64,000 nucleotides of DNA from CAVVAL01 sp963742725 (lineage in GTDB: Bacteria; Actinomycetota; Actinomycetes; Mycobacteriales; Cryptosporangiaceae), in contig CAVUMX010000003.1 of NCBI GenBank assembly GCA_963742725.1, positions 2,232,001-2,296,000 of the forward strand. The letters run 5' to 3'. The position numbers and the translations under genes were made by a program. Below, piece by piece: positions 56,218 to 64,000 of the stretch. The notes under the pieces were generated by a model that had not been told where the DNA came from, made no database searches, and saw nothing but the letters and a program-made list of their open reading frames with translations. How positions within the stretch are numbered: the first letter of the stretch is position 1; each line of letters opens with the position of its first letter.

Positions 56218-57072
56218 CTAGGTCTTCGACGCTTCGGTCAGGACGGCGGTGGCGGCACCACACAGGCTGCACGCGGTGAACCCGAGTTCGACGGCCTCCG
56301 AGACCGGAAGCGGCTGGGTCTCCTTGTCGACCAGGTGCGGGCAGCCCGCCAGGTGGTACCGGGGACGGCCGTCCACGACCAGCACCTCGCTGTCCAGTTC
56401 CGCGAGGCGGGATACCTCGCTGGCCATGAGCAGCTCGGCAGCGGGTTCGTCGGGCGGGTCCTCGTCGTCGTCCAGACCGGCGGGTTCATCCGGTTCGTCT
56501 GGTTCGTCGGGCTCGGTGGCCGGGACGGAGGCGGGTGGCGGTGCGGACGCGGGGGCCGTCTGTGCGGCGGCCGGGGGCGTGCGAGCGGGCTGCACGGCGT
56601 CCGCGTCGATGATCTGGGTTTCCGTGACCTCGGCGGGTGTCGCCGCGACAGGCGGAGGCGTGACGGGCGGAGGCGGGACCGGCGGCGCGGTGACCGAGGC
56701 GCTGCCGGTCGCGGCCCGGACGACCGGGTCCACCTTGAGCGCCGGTTTGGCGACCGGCTCCACCTTCGCGGCGCCGGCCGGGCGCACCGGCTGTGCCGGC
56801 GGACTGGCCGCCGGGGCACGGACAGCCTGAGCGCCGGCCGGGGTTACCCGACCGGCGCCTGGCTGTGCCGTACGGCCTACAGGTGTCTTGTCGTCATGGC
56901 CGACCGTGCGGTCAACGTCGCCTCGTTGCTGCCGGATCCCGAGGAAGAGTGCGGCAGCCGCGAGCACGCTGACGCCGATCGACGCCATGACGAACGGGTC
57001 GTTCGCCTGCAGGATTCCGGTGGCCAGCAGGCCACCGGAGACCAGGATGAGCAGAAGGCTGACGACGATCAC
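56218..57072 (-). CDS. Membrane protein with Pro-rich linker and C-terminal Cys/His cluster
   Basis: This 284-residue protein has two N-terminal membrane spans (about 2-20 and 28-46), a Pro/Ala/Val-rich linker of about 150 residues with an acidic DEPDEPDEPAGLDDDEDPPD block, and a C-terminal module. The module reads VVDGRPRYHLAGCPHL, then GFTACSLCGA (CPH..CxxC), which looks like a small metal site. Similar proteins are encoded beside divIVA in other actinomycetes, but no function is known to me. A role at the envelope or pole is possible given the neighbour. The start is a GTG. Confidence 0.82.
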   Translation of the reverse strand: MIVVSLLLILVSGGLLATGILQANDPFVMASIGVSVLAAAALFLGIRQQRGDVDRTVGHDDKTPVGRTAQPGAGRVTPAGAQAVRAPAASPPAQPVRPAGAAKVEPVAKPALKVDPVVRAATGSASVTAPPVPPPPVTPPPVAATPAEVTETQIIDADAVQPARTPPAAAQTAPASAPPPASVPATEPDEPDEPDEPAGLDDDEDPPDEPAAELLMASEVSRLAELDSEVLVVDGRPRYHLAGCPHLVDKETQPLPVSEAVELGFTACSLCGAATAVLTEASKT

Positions 57073-57097
57073 GACGACAGAGTCCGCTCAGCCCCGG

Positions 57098-57952
57098 TCA
57101 GCGCCCGCGAGAGTCGGCGGTGTCCGAGCCGAGACCGAAGGACGACTGCGGACCGCCGAACGCACCGCTCATGCTGGACGCGCCTGCTGTCTGCCGGTTG
57201 ACCTCGCCCTCGACGCCCTGACTGCGGCTGTCGAGGTCGCGGAGCTGGCTCTCCAGGTACGCCTTGAGCCGGGTGCGGTACTCGCGCTCGAACGACTTCA
57301 GGCCCTCGATGTGCTTCTCCAGGGCGACGCGCTTGCCGTCGAGGCCACCCATGGCCTCCTGGTGCCGCTGGCGGGCGTCCCGCTCCAGCGCCTCGGCCTT
57401 GCTGCGGGCCTCGCGGGTCAGCTCGTCGGCCTTGGTGCGGGCCTCGGTGAGAACCTTGTCGGCCTCGCGGCGGGCGTCGGCGACGTGGTCGTCGGCCGTG
57501 CGCTGCGCCAGCATGAGCACGCGCAGCGCCTGCTGCTCGCCCGTGGAGTCGGCGGCACCGCTGAGCCCGGGCGGGATCGGCGGGCCGGGGACCGCGCCGG
57601 ACTGCGCGGCCTGGGCCGCCTGCTGCGCGGCCTGCTGAGCCTGCTGCGCCGCCTGCTGGGCCTGCTGCTTCTCCTGGCGGAGACGCTCGACCTGAGACTT
57701 CAGGTCGTTGTTCTCCGACGCCAGGCGGCGCATGTCGCCGTCGCTGGCACCGGAGGGGGGCGGCGGTCCACCGCTGCCCGAGCGCACTCGCTCGACCTGG
57801 GCCTTGAGGTCGTTGTTCTCCTCGATGAGACGTGCGAGCTCCCGCTCTACCTCGTCGAGGAAGGCGTCGACGTCGTCTTCGTCGTACCCCCGCTTACCGA
57901 TCGGCGGTTTCTTGAAGACGACGTTATGGACGTCAGCGGGTGTCAGCGGCAT
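57098..57952 (-). CDS. divIVA: DivIVA/Wag31 polar growth protein
   Basis: This 284-residue protein has the N-terminal membrane-binding dimer domain ([20 protein letters not shown], then [20 protein letters not shown]), a short [10 protein letters not shown] linker, a second coiled coil with a Gln/Ala-rich run ([16 protein letters not shown]), and a long helical C-terminal part. It marks the growing pole and recruits cell-wall machinery in actinobacteria. The ATG has GAGGAGATCC before it. It is the last dcw-linked gene before the 56-kb membrane protein. Confidence 0.96.
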   Translation of the reverse strand: MPLTPADVHNVVFKKPPIGKRGYDEDDVDAFLDEVERELARLIEENNDLKAQVERVRSGSGGPPPPSGASDGDMRRLASENNDLKSQVERLRQEKQQAQQAAQQAQQAAQQAAQAAQSGAVPGPPIPPGLSGAADSTGEQQALRVLMLAQRTADDHVADARREADKVLTEARTKADELTREARSKAEALERDARQRHQEAMGGLDGKRVALEKHIEGLKSFEREYRTRLKAYLESQLRDLDSRSQGVEGEVNRQTAGASSMSGAFGGPQSSFGLGSDTADSRGR

Positions 57953-58001
57953 TGGATCTCCTCGGGACACGTCGGCGTGGTGGCAAGTGCTGCCGTGCTC
58001 A

Positions 58002-58295
58002 CTACTCCGTCAGCAAGTTCCCCACAACGCTCATCAGCACAGAGACAATCATGAGCAGCAGCAGGAAGCCAAGGTCCAGGCTAACCCCCCCGATGCGAAG
58101 AGGGGGGATCACCCTGCGTAGAGCCTTGAGCGGAGGGTCTGTCGTGCTCCAGATCAGCTCCATCGTGGCGGCTGCTCCCCGGCCCGGTTGCCAACGGCGG
58201 GCGAACATCAGTACGTACTCCATCACCAGGCGCCCGAGCAGCAGCAGCAGGAACAGGTAGAGCAGCACGTAGAGCAGTTGCCACACGAGCGACAC
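58002..58295 (-). CDS. YggT family membrane protein
   Basis: This 97-residue protein has two hydrophobic regions (about 5-28 and 72-95) with the YggT signature [18 protein letters not shown] and [19 protein letters not shown]. The start is a GTG at 58295. The function is poorly known (envelope integrity, osmotic stress). It lies between sepF and divIVA as in most actinobacteria. Confidence 0.92.
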   Translation of the reverse strand: MSLVWQLLYVLLYLFLLLLLGRLVMEYVLMFARRWQPGRGAAATMELIWSTTDPPLKALRRVIPPLRIGGVSLDLGFLLLLMIVSVLMSVVGNLLTE

Positions 58296-58310
58296 GGCGC
58301 GACGTCGTCC

Positions 58311-58853
58311 TTAACTCTGGTTAAAGAACCCGCCCTCGGCGATCCGCGCCTTGTCCTCGGCAGTTACCGTGACGTTGGCCGGCGAGAGCAGGAAGACCCT
58401 GTTGGTCACGCGCTCGATGCTACCCCGAAGACCGAACGTGAGGCCCGCGGCGAAGTCAACCAGTCGCTTTGCGTCCGATTCGTCCATTTCTGTGAGGTTA
58501 AGAATCACAGGAATGCCTTCACGGAACTGCTCGCCGATCGTCCGCGCCTCGTTGTACGTGGTCGGATGCAGCGTGGTGATGCGGTACGCGGCATCCTCCT
58601 CGGCAAGTACCGCCCGCTCACGCAGCGCAATCTGCGGCGCGAGAGCAAGGTTGTCGTGTGTGATGGGCGCCGAGGTCGGGATCGGTGCCCTGGTTACCGG
58701 CCGTGACTGAAGACGTTCCGGGCGGACCCGCGGAGGCGGGGCCGGCTCGTCGAATTCGTCCTCGTACGGATCGATGTCGTCGTCGACGTACCGGCGGTCG
58801 TCGTCATCCTCGACGAGTCCGAGCCAGACGCCTGCCTTACGCCATGCACCCAT
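58311..58853 (-). CDS. sepF: Cell division protein SepF
   Basis: This 180-residue protein has an N-terminal amphipathic membrane anchor (GAWRKAGVWLGLVEDDD), an acidic/Pro-rich linker, and the FtsZ-binding core (TYNEARTIGEQFREGIPVIL to AGLTFGLRGSIERVTNRVFLL). It ties the Z-ring to the membrane; actinobacteria lack FtsA. The ATG at 58853 follows GAGAGGGGGCGCCCC; an ATG ten codons earlier lacks a good site. Confidence 0.95.
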   Translation of the reverse strand: MGAWRKAGVWLGLVEDDDDRRYVDDDIDPYEDEFDEPAPPPRVRPERLQSRPVTRAPIPTSAPITHDNLALAPQIALRERAVLAEEDAAYRITTLHPTTYNEARTIGEQFREGIPVILNLTEMDESDAKRLVDFAAGLTFGLRGSIERVTNRVFLLSPANVTVTAEDKARIAEGGFFNQS

Positions 58854-58891
58854 GGGGCGCCCCCTCTCATCGGCGAATGACATGGCTGTTA

Positions 58892-59698
58892 TTACCCAGC
58901 CACCGTACCGCGCGCAGGCCAGCGAATACCCAACAAAGCGCTCCCGACACGCACGTGAGTCGCGCCATGTCGAATAGCCGACTCAAGGTCGCCGCTCATT
59001 CCGGCCGAGATCCACTTCGCCTCCGGATAGGCATGCCGCACCTCCGCAGCAAGCGTGGCAAGGCGGGCGAAAGCCGCGTCCGGATCCTCGTCACGCGGCG
59101 CGACGGCCATCACTCCTCGTAGTCGAAGGGCGGGGTACCGGGCCACGTCGGCGGCCAGTTCCAGGGCCTCGGACGGCACGACCCCACCCCGTGCAGCCAC
59201 AGGAACTGGGGGCTCGGTTGCGTTCGTAGCGGCAGATGTTGTGGCAGGTGTGGGTCCTGCGACTGGTGTGACAGACGTGACGATCGGTGTCAGGTTGACC
59301 TGGAGGAGGACGTCCAGGGGGTCGTCGCGGCGGCGGTCCGCCTCCTCCGCGAGCGCGGCGGCCAGCTCGTGCCGGTCGACGCTGTGGACGGCGTCGGCGT
59401 AGCGCACGACGGATCGCGCCTTGTTGCGCTGGAGTTGCCCGACGAAGTGCCAGCGCAGGTCAGGGCAGTCGTCGGCGCACTCGGCGGCTTTGCGGCGGGC
59501 TTCCTGGTCACGGTTCTCGGCGACGTCGGTGACGCCGAGTTCGGCCAGTATCCGGACGTCGGAGGAGGGGTAGGTTTTCGTGACGGCGACGAGCGTGACG
59601 TCGTCGCGAGCTCGCCCGGCGGCGGCGCAGGCCTTGGCGAGACGTTCTTCGAGGGCCGCGAGGTTCCGGGCCAGTTCCGCCCGCCGCTCATCCGTCAA
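58892..59698 (-). CDS. YggS family PLP homeostasis protein
   Basis: This 268-residue (beta/alpha)8 PLP-binding protein has the PLP lysine in LVAVTKTYPSSDVR, GENR-like VAENRDQEARRKA and WHFVGQLQRNKAR, and a C-terminal phosphate loop near GMSGDLESAI. A Thr/Pro/Ala-rich insert of about 30 residues follows LLQVNLTPI, where most relatives have a short loop. The start is a TTG at 59698 close to GGAGGGGCG. It is the third gene upstream of divIVA in the dcw order; pgeF, normally next, is absent. Confidence 0.93.
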   Translation of the reverse strand: MTDERRAELARNLAALEERLAKACAAAGRARDDVTLVAVTKTYPSSDVRILAELGVTDVAENRDQEARRKAAECADDCPDLRWHFVGQLQRNKARSVVRYADAVHSVDRHELAAALAEEADRRRDDPLDVLLQVNLTPIVTSVTPVAGPTPATTSAATNATEPPVPVAARGGVVPSEALELAADVARYPALRLRGVMAVAPRDEDPDAAFARLATLAAEVRHAYPEAKWISAGMSGDLESAIRHGATHVRVGSALLGIRWPARGTVAG

Positions 59699-59781
59699 CG
59701 CACGCCCCTCCGCAAGCCGTCACCGCCCAGGCTCGCACACCCCCGGTGACCTGGCCGGCGCGGGTAGGCGCCGTCCCGCGC

Positions 59782-59847
59782 AACTGTCGGGGATATCGGG
59801 GTATCCCGCGCCCGGTTTCAGGACGGCATCCCGAACAGTCCGGTTCG
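59782..59847. repeat. Dispersed intergenic element, copy B
   Basis: It begins AACTGTCGGGG, continues ATATCGGGGTAT and ends CCGAACAGTCCGGTTCG; one mismatch breaks the 13-bp palindrome of copies A and C. It lies in the 248-bp gap between yggS and ftsZ, where pgeF is usually found. The rest of the gap is GC-rich, with GGCGCGCC. Confidence 0.85.
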
Positions 59848-59946
59848 CGCAGGCGGGCGCGCGGCGCGCCGCGGAGGACGCGAGCAGGCCTGAGGGCCGC
59901 GAGCCGACGACAACGCGGCGAGACGGGCGCCTGAACGGGCCGCCCC

Positions 59947-61074
59947 CTAAGCGCCGTTCTTGAGGAAATCGGGGATGTCTACGTCGTCGAAGATGACGCG
60001 CTTCGGCGGTTCGGGGGTGGGGGGTGCCTGTCGGGGCGGGGGCGCGACGGGCGGGGTGGAGACGTATTGCGGCTGGGCGTCGACCTGGCTGGCGCGGGGC
60101 GGCGGGTCCATGCGGCGGTAGGCGGGGGCACCGGAGTCGAAGCCGGCGGCGATGACGGTGACGCGGACTTCGTCGCCGAGGGCGTCGTCGATGACGGTGC
60201 CGAAGATGATGTTGGCGTCGGGGTGGGCGGCGTCGCTGACGAGCGATGCGGCGGCGTTGATCTCGAAGAGGCCGAGGTCGGAGCCGCCGGCGATGGAGAG
60301 CAGGACGCCGTGGGCGCCTTCCATGCTGGCTTCGAGCAGCGGGCTGGAGATGGCGGCTTCGGCGGCTTCGACGGCGCGGTTGTCACCGCGGGCGCTGCCG
60401 ATGCCCATGAGGGCGGAGCCGGCGCCGCTCATGACGCTCTTGACGTCGGCGAAGTCGAGGTTGATGAGGCCGGGGGTGGTGATGAGGTCGGTGATGCCCT
60501 GGACGCCGGACAGGAGGACCTGGTCGGCGGTGCGGAACGCGTCCATCATGCTGATGGTGCGGTCGCCGAGGGACAGCAGCCTGTCGTTGGGGATGACGAT
60601 CAAGGTGTCGCACTCGTTCCGGAGCTCGTCGATGCCGGATTCGGCCTGCAGGGACCGGCGCTTGCCCTCGAACGAGAACGGCCGGGTGACGACCCCTATG
60701 GTCAGAGCACCGAGCTTGCGGGCGATGCTCGCGACGACGGGCGCGCCGCCGGTGCCGGTGCCGCCGCCTTCGCCTGCGGTGACGAAGACCATGTCGGCGC
60801 CCTTGAGGACTTCTTCGATCTCGTCCTTGTGGTCTTCGGCGGCCTTGCGCCCGACTTCGGGGTTCGCGCCGGCGCCGAGGCCGCGGGTGAGTTCGCGGCC
60901 GACGTCGAGCTTGACGTCGGCGTCGCTCATGAGAAGTGCCTGTGCGTCGGTGTTGATCGCGATGAACTCGACGCCCTTGAGGCCCACCTCGATCATGCGG
61001 TTGACGGCGTTGACGCCGCCGCCGCCGATGCCGACGACCTTGATGACCGCCAGGTAGTTGTGCGGAGGTGTCAT
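59947..61074 (-). CDS. ftsZ: Cell division protein FtsZ
   Basis: This 375-residue tubulin homologue has [14 protein letters not shown], the GTP loop [22 protein letters not shown] and the catalytic T7 loop [13 protein letters not shown] Pro-rich linker follows, then the C-terminal peptide [12 protein letters not shown] that binds SepF and other partners. It forms the Z-ring. The start ATG has GAGGAAGG 9 nt upstream. Confidence 0.98.
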   Translation of the reverse strand: MTPPHNYLAVIKVVGIGGGGVNAVNRMIEVGLKGVEFIAINTDAQALLMSDADVKLDVGRELTRGLGAGANPEVGRKAAEDHKDEIEEVLKGADMVFVTAGEGGGTGTGGAPVVASIARKLGALTIGVVTRPFSFEGKRRSLQAESGIDELRNECDTLIVIPNDRLLSLGDRTISMMDAFRTADQVLLSGVQGITDLITTPGLINLDFADVKSVMSGAGSALMGIGSARGDNRAVEAAEAAISSPLLEASMEGAHGVLLSIAGGSDLGLFEINAAASLVSDAAHPDANIIFGTVIDDALGDEVRVTVIAAGFDSGAPAYRRMDPPPRASQVDAQPQYVSTPPVAPPPRQAPPTPEPPKRVIFDDVDIPDFLKNGA

Positions 61075-61165
61075 CGGGTGTGCCTTCCTCGGAGCTGGGG
61101 CTGGGATTCCGGAACGCCCAGGTGGGGGCCTTGGCCGTAGAGGCCGCGGGTACCGAAACCCTCAT

Positions 61166-61194
61166 CCTCTAGTAGAGCGTTATAGTTATGTCAA
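61166..61194 (-). promoter_or_regulatory. ftsZ promoter
   Basis: On the minus strand a perfect TTGACA (61189-61194) and TAGAGG (61166-61171) are 17 bp apart, about 90 bp before the ftsZ start. They lie in a strikingly AT-rich block that also holds two CATAAC repeats 15 bp apart. The rest of the 257-bp ftsQ-ftsZ gap shows no gene. Confidence 0.6.
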
Positions 61195-61331
61195 CTTAGG
61201 TTATGCCCGGGACGGTAGGGGGCCGCCACTACCGGTTCAAGCAGCCACGCCGCGCGCCACCGAGATATCGACTTAGAGCCTGCGTGAATAGGGCGCTGGC
61301 CGGCTGCGGCGGGTGCCCTGTTCGTGCACGC

Positions 61332-62084
61332 TCAACGAACGGTCACCACGTCGGGGGCGCTGACGTCGATCCGCCGGCCCGGGCGGCCGAGCAGCGCCGT
61401 TGCCAGCGTCGCCTTACGGGCGCTGTGGTCGGCGTCGCCCCAGACGATCGTCCGGCCGCCGGTGAGTTCGAGGGTCACCTGCGCCGGCGACGGCGCCTTG
61501 ACCTTCACCAGCTTCGCCTTGAGCCCGTCGGTCAGCGCGAGGACGACCGACATGGCCGCGACCGTCGCCGCGTCACTCGGACCCGGCTTGGCGATCTCGA
61601 CGAGCGGCAGCTCCGCCGGCCTGGCGGGAACCGTGCGGAACGGCGTGCCGCCCGCGTCGAGCAGGATGAACGAACCGCCGCTCGCCTTGGCCGCCACCGC
61701 GACCCGCTCGGTGACGACGACAGTCACCGTGCTCGGCCACGACCGGACCACCCGCGCGTCGGCCACGACCGGGATCGCCTTGACCCGGGCGGCCACGGCG
61801 CCTGTGTCCAGTTGGGACAGTGGGACGTCGCGCGGGACGGCGGCGACCCGCTTCACCTCGTCCGCCTGGACGAGGTCGGCGCCCTCGACCCGGACCGTGC
61901 GCGGCGAGAACAACGTCGTCCCGTACACGACCCAGCCGATCCCGCCGGCCAGCGCCAGGACGAGCAGCACCACCAGGTACGGCAACGCACTGCGGAACCG
62001 CCGCTGCCGCGGATGCGCCGCGAACCGCGCGTTCGGCGTGCCGCTCCCCCGCACGAGCCGCCACCGCCTGCCCGCCCCGGACAT
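61332..62084 (-). CDS. ftsQ: Cell division protein FtsQ
   Basis: This 250-residue protein has a basic cytoplasmic tail (RRWRLVRGSG, RQRRFRSA), one membrane span (about 35-55, LPYLVVLLVLALAGGIGWVVY), a POTRA domain (FSPRTVRVEGADLVQADEV) and the FtsQ beta domain (VVRSWPSTVTVVVTERVAVA). It bridges early and late divisome proteins. The ATG at 62084 is preferred over the GTG one codon earlier because GAGG lies 6 nt before it. Confidence 0.93.
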   Translation of the reverse strand: MSGAGRRWRLVRGSGTPNARFAAHPRQRRFRSALPYLVVLLVLALAGGIGWVVYGTTLFSPRTVRVEGADLVQADEVKRVAAVPRDVPLSQLDTGAVAARVKAIPVVADARVVRSWPSTVTVVVTERVAVAAKASGGSFILLDAGGTPFRTVPARPAELPLVEIAKPGPSDAATVAAMSVVLALTDGLKAKLVKVKAPSPAQVTLELTGGRTIVWGDADHSARKATLATALLGRPGRRIDVSAPDVVTVR

Positions 62085-62113
62085 CACAGCCCTCGAGCGG
62101 CCGGCCGCCGCAC

Positions 62114-62179
62114 AACTGTCGGGGTTATCGGGGTATCCGGCGCCGGGTTACAGCACTGCTTCCCGGACAGTCCGGTTTG
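62114..62179. repeat. Dispersed intergenic element, copy C
   Basis: It begins AACTGTCGGGG, continues TTATCGGGGTAT and ends CCGGACAGTCCGGTTTG with the full 13-bp palindrome. A partial copy of the right end (CAGTCCGGTTTGGCCCGG) recurs about 37 bp further on. It lies between murC and ftsQ. Confidence 0.85.
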
Positions 62180-62254
62180 GCCCGGCGGGTGCGCCGGGCG
62201 CGGCAGTCCGGTTTGGCCCGGGGGCGGGGTCGACCGGCGGGCCCGGCGCGGGCA

Positions 62255-63679
62255 TCAGTCCTGCCGGTCCGCGAGGGCCGTGAGGATCTCCTCGCCCATC
62301 ATCGAGATCGGCGGGGCACCCATCGTCAGCACGAGGTCGCCCTCGCGGGCGCGGCGCGCCACCTCGGGCGCGACCGCTGACCAGGACGGTTCGAACACGA
62401 CGTGCTCCGGCGCGAGCGTCAACGCGCGGGCGAGCGCGGCGCCGCCCTGGCCGGGTTCGCGTTCCTCGCCCGGGCAGAAGACCTCCATGACGATGACCTC
62501 GTCGGCCAGGTCGAGGGCGGCGGCGAGACCGGCTTCGAACGCGATCGTCCGGTAGAGCCGGTACGGCTGGAACACGACGATGAGGCGCCCGTCGCCGGTG
62601 ACCTCGCGGACGGTGCGCATCGACACGTCCATCGACGTGGGGTGGTAGGCGTACTCGTCGTAGACGCGCACACCGTCCACTGTGCCCTTGTGCTCGAACC
62701 GGCGGCGCACGCCCCGGTAGCTGGCGAGCGCCTCGATGGCGTTGGCGGCCGGCACGCCGAGCTTCAGCGCGGTGAGCAGCGCGGCGCCGGAGTTCAGCGC
62801 GATGTGCGCGCCGGGCACGTTGACCGTGACGAATCCGACGGTCTCGCCGTCGAGCAACGCCTGGTACGTGCTGCTGGTGATGTCGGTCTTGAGTCCGGTG
62901 AACCGCAGGTCGGCGTCCTCGGCGTGGCCGTACGTGAAGACGGTCCGGCCCTTGCCGCGGGCGTACTCGGCGAGCCGCATCGCGCCGGGGTCGTCGGCGC
63001 ACACCACGAGGAAGCCGTCGTCGGTGATCCGGTCGGCGAACTCGGCGAACGCCGCCTCGACGCCGGCCAGGTCGCCGTACGTGTCGAGGTGGTCGGCCTC
63101 GATGTTGGTGACGATCGCGACCGTCGGGCTGTACAGGAGGAAGGTCTTGTCGCTCTCGTCGGCCTCCACGACGAAGTGCTCGCCGCTGCCGTGGTGCGCG
63201 CTGGACCCGATCTCGGCCAGCTCGCCGCCGATGACGAACGACGGGTCCATGCCGTTGTGCTGCAGGACGGTCGTCATCATCGAGGTGGTGGTCGTCTTGC
63301 CGTTGGTGCCGGCGACCGCGATGCTCTGGCGGCCGTTCATGGCCGTGACCAGCGCCTCTGCGCGGTGCAGCACGCGCAGCCCGCGCCGGCGGGCCTCGGC
63401 CAGCTCCAGGTTGTCCTCGCGGATCGCGGTCGAGTAGACGACCGTGTCGACGCCGTCGAGGTTGCTGACGTCGTGTCCCATGTGGATCTTGGCCCCGAGT
63501 GCGCGCAGCGCGTCCAGCGCCGGCCACTCTCGCATGTCGCTGCCGCTGACCGGGATGCCCCGGGTCACGAGCAGCCGGGCCACGCCGTTCATGCCGACGC
63601 CGCCGATGCCGATGACGTGGACGTTGCCCAGGTCCTCGGCGGTGACGCCGGTCAGGTCGTTGTTGGTCTCGACGATCAT
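62255..63679 (-). CDS. murC: UDP-N-acetylmuramate--L-alanine ligase MurC
   Basis: This 474-residue Mur ligase has an N-terminal UDP-binding Rossmann part ([18 protein letters not shown]), the central ATPase with [26 protein letters not shown] and the conserved His in [10 protein letters not shown]. The C-terminal domain has EYAYHPTSM. It adds the first L-Ala of the peptidoglycan stem. The ATG overlaps the murG stop (ATGA). Confidence 0.98.
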   Translation of the reverse strand: MIVETNNDLTGVTAEDLGNVHVIGIGGVGMNGVARLLVTRGIPVSGSDMREWPALDALRALGAKIHMGHDVSNLDGVDTVVYSTAIREDNLELAEARRRGLRVLHRAEALVTAMNGRQSIAVAGTNGKTTTTSMMTTVLQHNGMDPSFVIGGELAEIGSSAHHGSGEHFVVEADESDKTFLLYSPTVAIVTNIEADHLDTYGDLAGVEAAFAEFADRITDDGFLVVCADDPGAMRLAEYARGKGRTVFTYGHAEDADLRFTGLKTDITSSTYQALLDGETVGFVTVNVPGAHIALNSGAALLTALKLGVPAANAIEALASYRGVRRRFEHKGTVDGVRVYDEYAYHPTSMDVSMRTVREVTGDGRLIVVFQPYRLYRTIAFEAGLAAALDLADEVIVMEVFCPGEEREPGQGGAALARALTLAPEHVVFEPSWSAVAPEVARRAREGDLVLTMGAPPISMMGEEILTALADRQD

Positions 63680-64000
63680 GAGCCCACCGCCTCGCGTACC
63701 AGGGCCAGCAGTGCCTCGTCGCCGTCGCGACGGCCGTAGGACGCCGCGGCGTCCGACATGCCGCGCAGCCGGTCCGGGTCGGTGAGCAGACCGATCACGT
63801 TCTCCTCCAGCCACGACGGGGACAGCTCGGCGTCCTCGACAATCATGCCGCCACCCGCGTTGACCACGGGCAGCGCGTTGCGCCGCTGCTCCCCGTTACC
63901 CCACGGCAACGGTACGTATACCGCAGGCAGCCCGACCGCCGCGACCTCCGCGCACGTCATCGCGCCGCCACGGCAGATGATCAGGTCGGAGGCGGCGTAG
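63676..64000 (-). CDS. murG: MurG, C-terminal part (gene enters from the right edge)
   Basis: About 108 C-terminal codons are present: [20 protein letters not shown], then [20 protein letters not shown] and [14 protein letters not shown]. These match the UDP-GlcNAc-binding half of MurG, which makes lipid II from lipid I. The start lies outside the window. Confidence 0.95.
   Translation of the reverse strand, partial: YAASDLIICRGGAMTCAEVAAVGLPAVYVPLPWGNGEQRRNALPVVNAGGGMIVEDAELSPSWLEENVIGLLTDPDRLRGMSDAAASYGRRDGDEALLALVREAVGS

Overview
The window is chromosomal DNA of a high-GC actinomycete. It shows GTG and TTG starts, mycothiol-enzyme-like domains, a PriA-type HisA, a Wag31-type DivIVA, and the actinobacterial cell-division gene order. 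The species cannot be read from the sequence. A filamentous, antibiotic-producing lineage is likely because a complete small nonribosomal peptide (NRPS) cluster with a SARP-type activator sits between housekeeping blocks.

Layout. Positions 1-11.6 kb: the comM-like gene (cut by the left edge) and yraN; a tripeptidyl-aminopeptidase-like hydrolase; a heterodimeric ABC exporter; a small DinB/mycothiol-type protein; two alpha/beta hydrolases; and two neighbouring proteins that share an unnamed C-terminal domain. Positions 11.8-17.8 kb: histidine genes in the order hisD-hisC-hisB-small ORF-hisH-membrane protein-priA-ridA-hisF, read leftward and almost all overlapping. hisD carries a one-base frameshift. 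Positions 18.4-39.7 kb: the NRPS island. Positions 39.9-53.9 kb: Lon-substrate-domain protein, a DUF2567-like membrane protein, an amidohydrolase, dnaE, an FAD oxidoreductase, a carbonic anhydrase, a double GNAT protein, rluD-like, lspA and a DksA/TraR protein with a very long Ala/Lys/Pro tail. Positions 54.3-64 kb: CPA1 antiporter, DUF167, divIVA, yggT, sepF, yggS, ftsZ, ftsQ, murC and the end of murG.

The NRPS island is the most interesting part. One leftward, translationally coupled operon runs from a free carrier protein (37.4 kb) to the 5-oxoprolinase genes (19.8 kb). It encodes a C-A-T module, a free-standing adenylation enzyme, a C-T-TE module, a separate thioesterase, an SDR, a BesD/HalD-like Fe(II)/2-oxoglutarate enzyme, an argininosuccinate-synthase-like enzyme, an Fmt-like formyltransferase, glutamate 5-kinase, glutamyl-phosphate reductase, an aminotransferase and PxpABC. 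MFS transporters flank it, and a SARP gene diverges from it across four heptamers spaced exactly 11 bp apart. The enzyme set suggests that glutamate is turned into glutamate semialdehyde and then an ornithine-like amino acid. That amino acid may be formylated, joined to aspartate or amidinated, and hydroxylated, then built into a short peptide. No product can be named.

Other observations: a roughly 66-bp intergenic element occurs three times (42.86, 59.78 and 62.11 kb). Several genes share a TAnnnT-6 nt-start pattern typical of leaderless transcripts. The pgeF gene usually found between ftsZ and yggS is missing, and one of the repeat copies sits in its place.
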